DNA from: Sphingobacteriales bacterium
GTDB taxonomy: Bacteria; Bacteroidota; Bacteroidia; Chitinophagales; UBA2359
Reading direction: 5' to 3'
Length of the DNA stretch: 64,000 nt
Assembly: GCA_016718845.1 (NCBI GenBank)
Contig: JADKCK010000005.1
Span: forward strand, 62,001-126,000
Below are positions 10,060-18,699 of the stretch, one piece after another. Below the pieces are notes generated by a model. The model had not been told where the DNA came from. It did no database searches and saw only the letters and a list, made by a program, of their open reading frames with translations. A program made the position numbers and the translations under genes. The first letter of the stretch is position 1. Every line of letters starts with the position of its first letter.

Positions 10060-10902
10060 CTACATAGCCTTTAAACTCAAATCCATACTTTTGTACGAGT
10101 GGGTTAAGGCACCAACCGACACAAAATCTACGCCCGTTTCGGCATAGCTACGTACTGTATCAAGGGTAATACCCCCCGACGCCTCGGTCTCGAAACGCCC
10201 ACCAACCATTGCAACAGCTTGGAGCATAAGTTGTGGCGTAAAATTATCAAACATTATGCGGTCAACTTTTCCTATGTTAAGTACTTCTTGCAGTTCGGCT
10301 AAGTTGCGCACTTCTATTTCTATTTTTATGTTTAATTTTTTTTCGGCAATATAAGCATTCGCTCGTTCAATGGCTTTGGTAACACCCCCGCAAAAATCGT
10401 GGTGATTATCTTTAATCATAATCATGTCGTATAAGCCAAACCTATGATTGGTGCCACCGCCAATGCGCACTGCCCATTTTTCGATGTGCCTAAAACCGGG
10501 CGTGGTTTTGCGGGTATCTAAAATACGCGCACCTGTACCTGCAATAGCCTGCACAAATTGATGCGTAAGGGTAGCAATGGCACTCATCCGCTGCATACAG
10601 TTAAGCACAATACGCTCGGCTTGTAAAATAGATTGCTCGCTACCCTCAACCGTTAGTACCACATCGCCGTGTTTTACGGCTGTGCCATCGTTCAAAAATA
10701 GGGTAATTTGCAAATTAGGGTCAACTTTGGCAAAAATATGCTGAGCCAACTCAACACCTGCCAAAATGCCCGTATCTTTAACCAACAAACGAGCCTTGCC
10801 CATTGCCGTAGCCGGGATACACGACAGAGCCGAATGGTCGCCAGTGCCGATGTCTTCCAACAAAATGTCTTCAATAAATTTATCTAACGAAAATGGAAAC
10901 AT
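10060..10902 (-). CDS. nadC: Nicotinate-nucleotide pyrophosphorylase (carboxylating), quinolinate phosphoribosyltransferase
   Basis: 280 aa, the full family length. It converts quinolinate and PRPP to nicotinate mononucleotide, CO2 and PPi in de novo NAD synthesis. Visible family motifs are EDIGTGDHS at the N-terminus, ERIVLNCMQRMSAIAT, ILDTRKTTPGFR, MIMIKDNHH, IEIEVRNLAEL, RIMFDNF and the C-terminal EASGGI...GVDFVSVGALTHS phosphate loop. It stands alone here; no nadA or nadB lies in the window. Confidence 0.95.
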   Translation of the reverse strand: MFPFSLDKFIEDILLEDIGTGDHSALSCIPATAMGKARLLVKDTGILAGVELAQHIFAKVDPNLQITLFLNDGTAVKHGDVVLTVEGSEQSILQAERIVLNCMQRMSAIATLTHQFVQAIAGTGARILDTRKTTPGFRHIEKWAVRIGGGTNHRFGLYDMIMIKDNHHDFCGGVTKAIERANAYIAEKKLNIKIEIEVRNLAELQEVLNIGKVDRIMFDNFTPQLMLQAVAMVGGRFETEASGGITLDTVRSYAETGVDFVSVGALTHSYKSMDLSLKAM

Positions 10903-11049
10903 GATTTTTGAATTAATTGTTAAATATTGTATAATATAAGTGTTTCTGTTTTAGATTTAAAGCATTTTGCCAAAACAATTTTCTAACAAATGGTGTTAAA
11001 TATACAGGATATTGCTTTGGGTAGCTTTTATAAAAATGTTTAGTTTGGT

Positions 11050-11155
11050 GCAAAACTTGCTAAGGGGGTGCCACCAACTTATCAAATTAGGGAGTGCCAA
11101 ACATCACCCCCAAAAAAGACCAATAAATATTCCGCGTCAAGCGGGGCTGTTACAA
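11050..11155 (+). repeat. Dispersed ~100-bp intergenic repeat, copy A
   Basis: It contains gggggtg (11064-11070), a spacer of about 35 bp, then caccccc, AAAAAAGA and CCGCGTCAAGCGGGGC. The same ordered blocks occur at about 16650, 26885, 49825 and 63935. It lies between nadC and the DUF4783-like gene and has no coding potential. Confidence 0.85.
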
Positions 11156-11259
11156 ACTATTTGCATTAACTTTGCTATGTTTTATGTTGGTATAGAGATA
11201 TACAATTTTTGAATTTAAAAAAATGCTGTTTTTACTTAATAACCAAAGCCAATTAAATT

Positions 11260-11298
11260 AAAAAAGCCCCGCAGAGCCACTTAGGGCTACCACGGGGC
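11260..11298 (-). terminator. Rho-independent terminator of the DUF4783-like gene
   Basis: Read on the minus strand, a GC-rich stem (GCCCCG / CGGGGC, inner AGCC / GGCT) is followed by a T-run corresponding to 11260-11265. Confidence 0.8.
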
Positions 11299-11377
11299 GA
11301 AATTAGCTGTTTATTGTAAAATTACCAAATTATCAGCTAAAAAGAGCGTATCGCTATATGTTTAACACTAATGCCTA

Positions 11378-11743
11378 TTATTTTTCGATACTTATTTCGT
11401 CGATGTTATTGCCTTTTAATGCCACCGAAACCCTATAATTTCCGTTTGTTGTACCCAATGTGCCTACCACCGATTGCGAACCATTAGGTGCCGTGCAATT
11501 GTGTTTTACGGTAAAACTACGGGGTACGTTTTGCAGCAAAAAACTATTGAGCAAGAGCGCTGCATTGCCCTTGTCGGTAGCTTCGCCGTTTGGCGTACTA
11601 ACCTCAATGTCCGATGATAAATAGTTAGCCAATAAAGCAATATTGCCAGTTTGAAAGCTTTTTTGAATTAGAGCAACTGCATTTTGTGCTTTTGCACATA
11701 AGGTAGATAATAGCAAAACGAGGATTAAAAAATACGGTTTCAT
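11378..11743 (-). CDS. Small secreted DUF4783-like protein
   Basis: 121 aa from ATG 11743. A start 14 codons upstream is possible, but this one begins directly with a signal peptide, MKPYFLILVLLLSTLCAKAQ. The mature part is a compact NTF2-like/DUF4783-type domain of Bacteroidota (VALIQKSFQTGNIALLANYL, VVGTLGTTNGNYRVSVALKG). Function is unknown; members are often near nadC, as here. Confidence 0.7.
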   Translation of the reverse strand: MKPYFLILVLLLSTLCAKAQNAVALIQKSFQTGNIALLANYLSSDIEVSTPNGEATDKGNAALLLNSFLLQNVPRSFTVKHNCTAPNGSQSVVGTLGTTNGNYRVSVALKGNNIDEISIEK

Positions 11744-11910
11744 AGCGAGAAATTTTAAAAGGTAAGTGATGCAGTTTAGACGCAAGAAATACTAAATGGT
11801 TAAATTGAAAAACGACCAAATTTTTTTTTTATTTTACAGCAGCAAAAAAATATTTTTATTGCAATGCAAAATGCCCGAATAAAGGCTATTTTATTGGCAA
11901 ATTTTAAAAA

Positions 11911-12975
11911 ATGGAACTAAATAAGTTAAAAGTAGTAGAACTTGCCAGTGTTTTGGCGGGTCCGGCGGTAGGTATGTTTTTTGCCGAGTTGGGTGCCGAG
12001 GTAACAAAAATAGAAAACCCAACAACAGGCGGTGATGTTACACGCACTTGGAAGCTGCCAACAGAATCTGCCCAAGCAGCTCACTCGGCTTATTACTGTA
12101 GTATTAATTGGGGTAAAAAAGTAGTTTTTGCCGACCTTAGCCAACCCACCGACCGCCAAAAAGTGTACGAACTAATAGCCGAAGCAGACATAGTAATTAC
12201 CAACTACAAAACAGGCGACGATAAAAAATTAGGCGTTGATTATGCCACATTGTCGGCACTAAATCCGCAATTAATTTATGGACAAATAACCGCTTTTGGC
12301 GAAACCGACCCGCGTGTAGGCTACGATATGGTACTACAAGCCGAAACAGGTTTTATGTATATGAATGGCGATGCCAACGGAAATCCTGTGAAATTACCTG
12401 TTGCCTTGATAGATATTTTAACAGCACATCAACTAAAAGAAGCCTTGCTTTTGGCAATTATTAAACGCATGCAAACAGGTAAAGGTAGTTTTGTAACCGT
12501 TTCATTGTTCGATTCGGCAATTGCTTCGTTGGCAAATCAGGCAACAAATTGGTTAATAGGCAACACTATTCCGCAACGGATGGGGAGTTTGCACCCCAAT
12601 ATTGCCCCTTACGGCGAAACTTTTGTTGCCGCCGACCACAAAACCCTTGTGTTGGCAGTAGGCAGCGATAGGCAGTTTTTAAATTTGTGTAAATTATTGA
12701 ACCTAAACAATTTATGTTCCGATACTCGTTTTTCGACCAATGCGCAAAGAGTGACACATAGACAACTTCTGCAAGATTTGCTGATGCCCGAAATTGCCAA
12801 ATTAAGCAGTCAATTGTTTTTAGAAAAATGTATTGCCCTGCAAGTACCCGCTGCCGAAGTGCGCAATATGCAATCGGTTTTTGAGCAAAGCTCTGCCCAA
12901 AAAATGCTATTAACCAGCACTATGCCCGATGGCACAATGGCAAAATGTGTTCGTACAATAGCTTTTGAGGTTTAA
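11911..12975 (+). CDS. Family III CoA-transferase (CaiB/BaiF type)
   Basis: 354 aa, slightly short for the family. The N-terminal Rossmann part has KVVELASVLAGPAVGMFFAELGAEVTKIE-like spacing, WGKKVVFADL and DIVITNYK. The catalytic aspartate is in GYDMVLQAETG (about D139). The small domain has PIAPYGETF-like and VTVSLFDSAIASL segments. It moves CoA between acyl groups through a covalent aspartyl intermediate. The substrate cannot be told from sequence. Confidence 0.85.
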   Translation: MELNKLKVVELASVLAGPAVGMFFAELGAEVTKIENPTTGGDVTRTWKLPTESAQAAHSAYYCSINWGKKVVFADLSQPTDRQKVYELIAEADIVITNYKTGDDKKLGVDYATLSALNPQLIYGQITAFGETDPRVGYDMVLQAETGFMYMNGDANGNPVKLPVALIDILTAHQLKEALLLAIIKRMQTGKGSFVTVSLFDSAIASLANQATNWLIGNTIPQRMGSLHPNIAPYGETFVAADHKTLVLAVGSDRQFLNLCKLLNLNNLCSDTRFSTNAQRVTHRQLLQDLLMPEIAKLSSQLFLEKCIALQVPAAEVRNMQSVFEQSSAQKMLLTSTMPDGTMAKCVRTIAFEV

Positions 12976-13019
12976 ATGTAAAGTTAAGCGCAAAATTATG
13001 CTTAAAATTACCAAATAAA

Positions 13020-13050
13020 TTTGCGCAACGCTTGTTTTTTTGTAACTTTG
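13020..13050 (+). promoter_or_regulatory. Full Bacteroidota promoter (TTTG-N19-TAACTTTG)
   Basis: The -33 box TTTG at 13020-13023 and the -7 box TAACTTTG at 13043-13050 are separated by exactly 19 bp. It lies 39 bp before ATG 13090 and rules out the upstream start at 13021. Confidence 0.8.
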
Positions 13051-13089
13051 CGCAATATTTTATTGCAGTACCAATTAAACACAAGTAAT

Positions 13090-13380
13090 ATGGATATTTC
13101 TATTCTTATTGGGTTGATATATGTGCTAATTTTAGCCACTTATGTTGGTTTTGAGCTAATTGCCAAAGTGCCACCTACTTTACACACACCTTTAATGTCG
13201 GGCTCAAATGCCATATCGGGCATTACTATTGTTGGTGCTTTAATTTGTACGGGCAATGTAGAGGTGGGCTATCCATTGTCTAAAATTTTAGGCATTGTGG
13301 CACTATTTTTAGCTACACTTAATGTAGTAGGGGGGTATGCCGTTACCGATAGAATGCTAAAAATGTTTAAGAAAAAGTAG
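13090..13380 (+). CDS. pntAB: NAD(P) transhydrogenase alpha subunit, membrane part (PntA-2 type)
   Basis: 96 aa with three hydrophobic helices. The signature VPPTLHTPLMSGSNAISGITIVG marks the membrane part of split proton-translocating transhydrogenases, which couple proton flow to NADH/NADP+ exchange. The start was chosen from the strong promoter at 13020-13050. The NAD-binding PntA part and PntB are not adjacent; an Rpn-type gene follows after 3 bp. The subunit is therefore an orphan here, unless its partners are elsewhere. Confidence 0.8.
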   Translation: MDISILIGLIYVLILATYVGFELIAKVPPTLHTPLMSGSNAISGITIVGALICTGNVEVGYPLSKILGIVALFLATLNVVGGYAVTDRMLKMFKKK

Positions 13381-13383
13381 GGT

Positions 13384-14635
13384 ATGAAAGTAGAAATACT
13401 GCCCGAAATTCCATTTGATTTGTTGTGGAAAGATGCTATTGATGACTTTTTTCCGTATTTCATACTTTTTTTTATGCCCAATTTATACAAAGATATAGAT
13501 TGGGCAACTGAACCCGTGTCGTTAGAACAAGAATTACACGAGATTATACAATCGGAAATACCTGACAGCAAAATAAGAGAAACAGATAAATTGGTGAAGG
13601 TATTTTTGAAAGACGGTACCGACAGAATCTTATTTATCCACATAGAAATACAATCGTTTTTCGAGAAAGATTTTGCCGAGCGCATGTATACTTACTGCCG
13701 CTTAATTATGCGACGATATAACTTGAAATTTATAACGGCATTAGCCATTTTTACAGGTAAAAAAACACCTCGAAAATACAACCGCTACGAATGGGATTGC
13801 TATGGTACTAGCATGACTTACAAATACAACGCCTACAAAGTGGCCACCCAAAACGTAACCGATTTAGAAAAATCAGACAATCCGTTTGCATTGGTAGTAT
13901 TGGCAAATTTGTTGACTATAAATACTAAGAACGAATACGAAAAACGTTTTCAGTTTAAACGTAACCTCTACGAATTGCTTAAAAGCCGTGGATACAATAC
14001 CCGTATGTTTGGTAGATTACTAACGTTTATGCGCGATTTAATGATACTGCCCCAAAACTTAGAAGTAGAATTTAAACAATACCTAAAAACAACCTCAACT
14101 TCAAAAAAAACGCCTATGAGACGCCCACCATCGCAAGGAACCCTCGAGTTGATTGACTTTTTGTACGAAGATGCTTATGGTAAATCTATTGAAGAAGAAA
14201 AAAAAAGAACTACGAGCCCAAATAGAAAAAGAACGTGCCGAGCGAGAATTTGAACGTGCCGAGCGAGAACGTCTTGAACGAGAACGTCTTGAACTTGAAC
14301 GTGCTGAACGTGAACGTACCGAACGCGAGCGCCTTGAACGAGAACGTCTTGAACGAGAACGTCTTGAACGAGAACGTCTTGAACGAGAACGTCTTGAACT
14401 TGAACGTGCTGAACGCGAACGTACCGAACGCGAGCGCCTTGAACGAGAACGTCTTGAACTTGAACGTGCTGAACGAGAACGTGCTGAACGAGAACGTCTT
14501 GAACGTTTTGAACACGATACCAAATCTATCAAAAAGCTTTATTTTGACAAAAAATGGGAAGTGCAAGAAATTGCAGATTTTTTAGAGGTATCTGTTGCAA
14601 GAGTAGAAGAAACTATACGAAATAGCAACACCTAA
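13384..14635 (+). CDS. Rpn-family PD-(D/E)XK nuclease with charged-repeat tail, frameshifted at A9
   Basis: The first frame (13384-14253) gives an Rpn/COG5464-type PD-(D/E)XK domain: LWKDAIDDFFPYF, then DRILFIHIEIQSF (nuclease core with E-x-Q), then AERMYTYCRLIMRRYNLKF. At 14198-14206 there is a run of nine A. The duplicate downstream has eight A and reads straight on into ELRAQ. Shifting frame there restores a tail of ERERLE/ERAER pentads and a C-terminal helix-turn-helix-like end (KKWEVQEIADFLEVSVARVEETIRN) to 14635. A9 may be a sequencing error, a mutation, or a transcriptional slippage site. Rpn proteins promote RecA-independent recombination. Confidence 0.7.
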
Positions 14636-15050
14636 AAACAACCTCAACTTCAAAAAAAACGCCTATGAGACGCCCACCATCGCAAGGAACCCTCGAGTTG
14701 ATTGACTTTTTGTATGAAGATGCTTATGGTAAATCTATTGAGGAAGAAAAAAAAGAACTACGAGCCCAACTAGAAAAAGAACGTACCGAGCGAGAATTTG
14801 AACGTGCCGAGCGTGAACGTCTTGAACTTGAACGTGCTGAACGAGAACGTCTTGAACTTGAACGTGCTGAACGAGAACGTCTTGAACTTGAACGTGCTGA
14901 ACGAGAACGTCTTGAACGTTTTGAACACGATACTAAATCTATCAAAAAGCTTTATTTTGACAAAAAATGGGAAGTGCAAGAAATTGCAGATTTTTTAGAG
15001 GTATCTGTTGCAAGAGTAGAAGAAACTATACGAAACGATAACAAAAAATA
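14079..15050 (+). repeat. Partial tandem duplication of the Rpn gene 3' end
   Basis: The stretch starting ACCTAAAAACAACCTCAACT occurs near 14080 and again near 14632. Both copies run through the RRPPSQGTLELIDFLYEDAYGKS region, the charged repeats and the KKWEVQEIADFLEVS end. They differ mainly in the number of pentad repeats and in A9 versus A8. Confidence 0.85.
14245..14520 (+). repeat. 15-bp tandem repeats coding ERERLE/ERAER pentads
   Basis: Units like GAACGAGAACGTCTT repeat about 18 times, with variants substituting L, R, A or T. A shorter array (about 8 units) lies at 14800-14920 in the duplicate. The arrays encode long charged helices, probably coiled coil or single alpha helix. Confidence 0.85.
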
Positions 15051-15051
15051 A
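14665..15051 (+). CDS. Duplicated C-terminal fragment of the Rpn-family protein
   Basis: 128 aa. It repeats the end of the preceding gene from MRRPPSQGTLELIDFLYED onward, with a shorter charged repeat region and the same C-terminal KKWEVQEIADFLEVSVARVEETIRN. It has no nuclease domain. The uninterrupted reading across A8 (14747-14754) shows what the upstream gene should encode. It may be expressed as a separate small protein or be a silent duplication product. Confidence 0.6.
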   Translation: MRRPPSQGTLELIDFLYEDAYGKSIEEEKKELRAQLEKERTEREFERAERERLELERAERERLELERAERERLELERAERERLERFEHDTKSIKKLYFDKKWEVQEIADFLEVSVARVEETIRNDNKK

Positions 15052-15167
15052 TCGTTATTATCCATTATTAATTGTCTAATTACCTAGTTTAACAAGTTGG
15101 TGCTGATAAAAATGGCTAGCTAATAGCCAAGTTTCATATTTTTTGCTTTTTTAACAAAACACAATTC

Positions 15168-16448
15168 ATGTCTTTAAATAGAACTCAAGCTCCCTTACAA
15201 GCCAATATCGACCGTTTAGTTATTCGCGAACCGCAATTTTTACACCTATCTAACGGCATACCTATGGTATTGTTTAATACAGGTGCACAAAATGTGGTGA
15301 TGATAAAATGCCTTTTTCCGGCGGGTAATTGGCACGAACCTAAAAACCAAGTGGCAAGCCTTACCAACCGTTTAATGCGCGAAGGTACTACGCACCTAAC
15401 CGCCGAACAAATAGCCAATCAGGTAGAATATTATGGAGCAACGCTTCAAACAAATGCCAAGTACAACCATGGCGAGGTTACACTTTATACGCTAACTAAA
15501 CATTTAGAGCCTTTGTTACAAACGCTTAAAGAGGTACTAACCAATGCTACTTTTCCGGAACGAGAACTAAAAACACTAGCACAACAATCTATACAAAGGC
15601 TGCTTATCAATCGCGAAAAAATAGAATACCTTGCCGATGAACAATGTTCGGAACACATCTGGGGTACGGAACACCCCTATGGCTACCGTACTACCGCCGA
15701 AGATTTAGAAGCAATAAATATTATTGACCTGCAAAGTTTTTATGCCACCAATTATAGCGCCGATAATTGTTTGCTGTATGTAGCAGGCAAATTAGACGAT
15801 ACCCATTTGCAACTTATAGAGCAATATTTGGGCGGCTACGACTGGGCAAACGGCAACAGAGTGGCAGATATAACACATCCTTACGCGCTACCTACTCCTC
15901 AAAAAATACACTTGCCCAAACATGGCTCGCTGCAGGCTGCTGTGCGCATTACTTGCCCAATGTTTAACAAAACACACCCCGATTATCATGGCATGTTTGT
16001 GGTCAATACTATTTTAGGTGGCTTTTTTGGCTCGCGTTTGATGTCAAACATACGCGAAGAAAAAGGGTATACTTATGGCATTTACTCGTACATCGAGTCG
16101 TTGCTGCATGGCGGACAATTTACCATTAGCACCGAAGTAGGTAAAGAGGTACGCGAAGATGCCGTAAAAGAAATTTATAAAGAAATAAGCACTTTGCAAA
16201 CTAAATTGGTTAAAAACGACGAACTAACTTTGGTGCGCAACTACCTGCTCGGCACGCTTTTGTCGCAAATGAGTAGTACATTTAAATTGGCATCTACCCT
16301 GCAAGGTATTTATGTTTATGGTTTAGATGTAGATTTTTACCATAAATTTGTACAAACCATACAAACTATTACACCCAAACAAATACGTACTTTGGCTCAA
16401 AAATACTTACAACCCGACCAAATGTCCGAAATTATTGTGGGTGTCTAA
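15168..16448 (+). CDS. M16-family (insulinase-like) non-catalytic subunit
   Basis: 426 aa with two M16 domains. Where active members carry HxxEH, this one reads LTNRLMREGT (residues 65-74), so zinc binding is lost. The C-terminal domain keeps the substrate-binding R/Y signature (SRLMSNIREEKGYTYGIYSY, about 285-305). This is the pattern of the inactive partner of two-subunit M16 peptidases. No HxxEH partner gene lies next to it. It has no signal peptide, so a cytoplasmic location is likely. Confidence 0.82.
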   Translation: MSLNRTQAPLQANIDRLVIREPQFLHLSNGIPMVLFNTGAQNVVMIKCLFPAGNWHEPKNQVASLTNRLMREGTTHLTAEQIANQVEYYGATLQTNAKYNHGEVTLYTLTKHLEPLLQTLKEVLTNATFPERELKTLAQQSIQRLLINREKIEYLADEQCSEHIWGTEHPYGYRTTAEDLEAINIIDLQSFYATNYSADNCLLYVAGKLDDTHLQLIEQYLGGYDWANGNRVADITHPYALPTPQKIHLPKHGSLQAAVRITCPMFNKTHPDYHGMFVVNTILGGFFGSRLMSNIREEKGYTYGIYSYIESLLHGGQFTISTEVGKEVREDAVKEIYKEISTLQTKLVKNDELTLVRNYLLGTLLSQMSSTFKLASTLQGIYVYGLDVDFYHKFVQTIQTITPKQIRTLAQKYLQPDQMSEIIVGV

Positions 16449-16544
16449 ACAATAATTTTATCATTTTTAGCGTCTTAAACCACAGCAAACAGTAGTAAGC
16501 TAACCTTGCCTGCTGTTTGCTGATTTTTGTGTACAAAAAAACTG

Positions 16545-16552
16545 TATTTTTG
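16545..16552 (+). promoter_or_regulatory. Candidate -7 box upstream of the gliding-type protein
   Basis: TATTTTTG followed by TGCC fits the extended box seen elsewhere in the window, but no TTTG sits at the right -33 spacing. If used, the leader would contain repeat copy B. Confidence 0.4.
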
Positions 16553-16649
16553 TGCCTTCGTGCAACGTTTTTTAACTAAAAAGCATCAGTATACCTGAAA
16601 ACAATAGTTGTATGTTGATACAAACATTAAAATGAGTTTAGTTTTGTGA

Positions 16650-16765
16650 GGCGCTTTCTTTGCTATGGGGGTGCCACTCACTAATCAACTTAGGGCAAAC
16701 CTATCATCACCCCCAAAAAAGACATTTACCGCGTTAAGCGGGGCAGGGCAAACATTTGTGCTGCC
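16650..16765 (+). repeat. Dispersed ~100-bp intergenic repeat, copy B
   Basis: Blocks in order: gggggtg near 16667, caccccc, AAAAAAGACATTTA, CCGCGTTAAGCGGGGC. It carries a GTTAA loop instead of GTCAA. It lies in the 416-bp gap between the M16-like gene and the next surface-protein gene; the rest of the gap shows no coding frame. Confidence 0.85.
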
Positions 16766-16864
16766 TTGTATAGTATTGATAAATAGGCAGACCGCTAAAG
16801 CTACTTTTTATGTAGGTATCAAACGGCAACTATTACTTAAATTATAACTTATTTACCCTATCCT

Positions 16865-18667
16865 ATGTTAAGGAATATTTTTCAGATTTTATTTATTATT
16901 AGCGCTTTTGGCAATGTTGTATTTGCCCAAGTTACACCTATTATCAACTGTGTACGCATATTGCCCGGTGGCGATGTAGAAATTACTTGGAGCCCGGGCG
17001 CACCCATTGGCACACTTTGTAATGGTACAGGGCAAACATTTTCGTCGTATAATATTATGGTATCGGACAATGCAAGTGGCACACCCGCCACCAATGTAGG
17101 CACCATAACAGATGCCACACAAACTACTTTTGTAGACACCAACTCCGACCCCTCGCTTGGCACATTATACTATTTTATTACTACCGCCTGCGGAACAGTT
17201 ATTTCGGCTCCTACTCAAATCTTTGATACACAATTGTCGGCACCGCCTGTTCTTGAATCGGTATCGGTGCTAGGCGATGATGCTGTACAAATTAACTGGA
17301 CAGCTAGCACGTCAATCGAAACAACTGATTATATTATTTATCGAGCCGATGCTAATGGTAATTTTGTGCCAATAGATACCATATCGGCTACCAATACCGA
17401 TTATATTGATGTAACAGCCAATGCCCAAATAGAGCCGCAAGCTTATAAAATAGCTGCCCTAGATGGTTGTGGTACGCCGGGTATTGATAACGGAATACCA
17501 CATCAAACCGTTCATTTGGCGGCTACCGGCGACCCCTGCGCACAATCGGTTGGCTTAGATTGGACAAGTTACGAAGGCTGGGGAGCAGGAGGTATCAACA
17601 AATACGAAATAGGCGTAGCTTTTCCGTCAGACCCTGCTAATTTTCAGGTAACAGCCACCCTCGACCCTACCGTAAGCTTGTATAATTATACCCTTCCCGA
17701 AGGGCAAGTAGAGGCTTGTTTCCGGATTAGAGCCGAACGAACCGATGGCGTTACTCAATCGCTTTCGAACACGGTTTGCTTAAATGTTAATACATCAGAG
17801 GCTCCACAGTATATGTACATGACCAATGCCACTGTTACCAACGAAAACGAAGTAACCATATCGTGGCTAATAGATACGAGTAACGATATACGCAAACTTA
17901 ATATTCGACGTGGCGTAGAAGATAGTACCGACATAAATAATTTGGCACTTTACGATTTACCCAACCCGATAACAGCCAATATGCAATATGTAGACAATGA
18001 GGGTGTTACTTCGCGCGATATTTATGCGTATCAAATACAACATACCGATAGCTGCAATGTAAAAACTTATTCGAGTATTGTAAAAACTATTTTGTTAGAA
18101 GGGCGCGATGAGTTTAACCTAACTAACCGCCTCGATTGGTCGCCGTTTTATATTACCTATGGTACAGTACAAAATTATACCCTATTTAGGCTCGACGAGG
18201 CAGGTGTTTTTCAGCCCATTACCGTAGTTAATGGCACCGATACACTACAATACATTGACCTTGTAGCCGAGTTTGCCAACACAGGTGTCAACCAATTTTG
18301 TTATTACGTAGAGGCTACCTTTGACCTTGTGCTACCAAATGGCACTACGCAAACAGCGGTAAGCCGCTCAAATGTGGTGTGTATTAAGCAATCGCCGCGC
18401 ATTTATGTGCCTAATGCGTTTTTGCCAAATGGTAAAAATAATATTTTTAAACCTGTATTTTTGAACGAACAAGCCGAAAGTTACAGTATGAAAGTGCTTA
18501 ATCGTTGGGGCGAAATTGTTTTTGAAACCACCAATCTAAGCGATGGCTGGGACGGCTATGTGCGTGGCAAACTGTCAGACCAAGGAACCTACGCCTATGT
18601 AATACAAATGAAAACCACCCAAGGTTATCAAATAGAACGCAAAGGCACCGTTACACTTATCAGATAA
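16865..18667 (+). CDS. Secreted Fn3-like protein with gliding-motility type C-terminal domain
   Basis: 600 aa. Signal peptide MLRNIFQILFIISAFGNVVFAQ, then about four fibronectin-III-like beta modules. The C-terminal domain (about 515-600) is of the CHU_C/type B T9SS kind: IYVPNAFLPNGKNNIFKP, MKVLNRWGEIVFET, GWDGYVRGK and a closing GTVTLIR. Type B cargo stays on or leaves the cell surface through T9SS, often with PorP/SprF partners, which are absent nearby. Function of the Fn3 modules is unknown. Confidence 0.88.
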   Translation: MLRNIFQILFIISAFGNVVFAQVTPIINCVRILPGGDVEITWSPGAPIGTLCNGTGQTFSSYNIMVSDNASGTPATNVGTITDATQTTFVDTNSDPSLGTLYYFITTACGTVISAPTQIFDTQLSAPPVLESVSVLGDDAVQINWTASTSIETTDYIIYRADANGNFVPIDTISATNTDYIDVTANAQIEPQAYKIAALDGCGTPGIDNGIPHQTVHLAATGDPCAQSVGLDWTSYEGWGAGGINKYEIGVAFPSDPANFQVTATLDPTVSLYNYTLPEGQVEACFRIRAERTDGVTQSLSNTVCLNVNTSEAPQYMYMTNATVTNENEVTISWLIDTSNDIRKLNIRRGVEDSTDINNLALYDLPNPITANMQYVDNEGVTSRDIYAYQIQHTDSCNVKTYSSIVKTILLEGRDEFNLTNRLDWSPFYITYGTVQNYTLFRLDEAGVFQPITVVNGTDTLQYIDLVAEFANTGVNQFCYYVEATFDLVLPNGTTQTAVSRSNVVCIKQSPRIYVPNAFLPNGKNNIFKPVFLNEQAESYSMKVLNRWGEIVFETTNLSDGWDGYVRGKLSDQGTYAYVIQMKTTQGYQIERKGTVTLIR

Positions 18668-18699
18668 ACCAATCCGCGAGTTTCAAAAATGCACTTTTT

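Noticed and set aside
14101..14585. Long open frames on both strands and other frames within the charged repeats
   Set aside because: The 15-bp units lack stop codons in all frames, so these openings are by-products; only the ERERLE frame continues a conserved protein.
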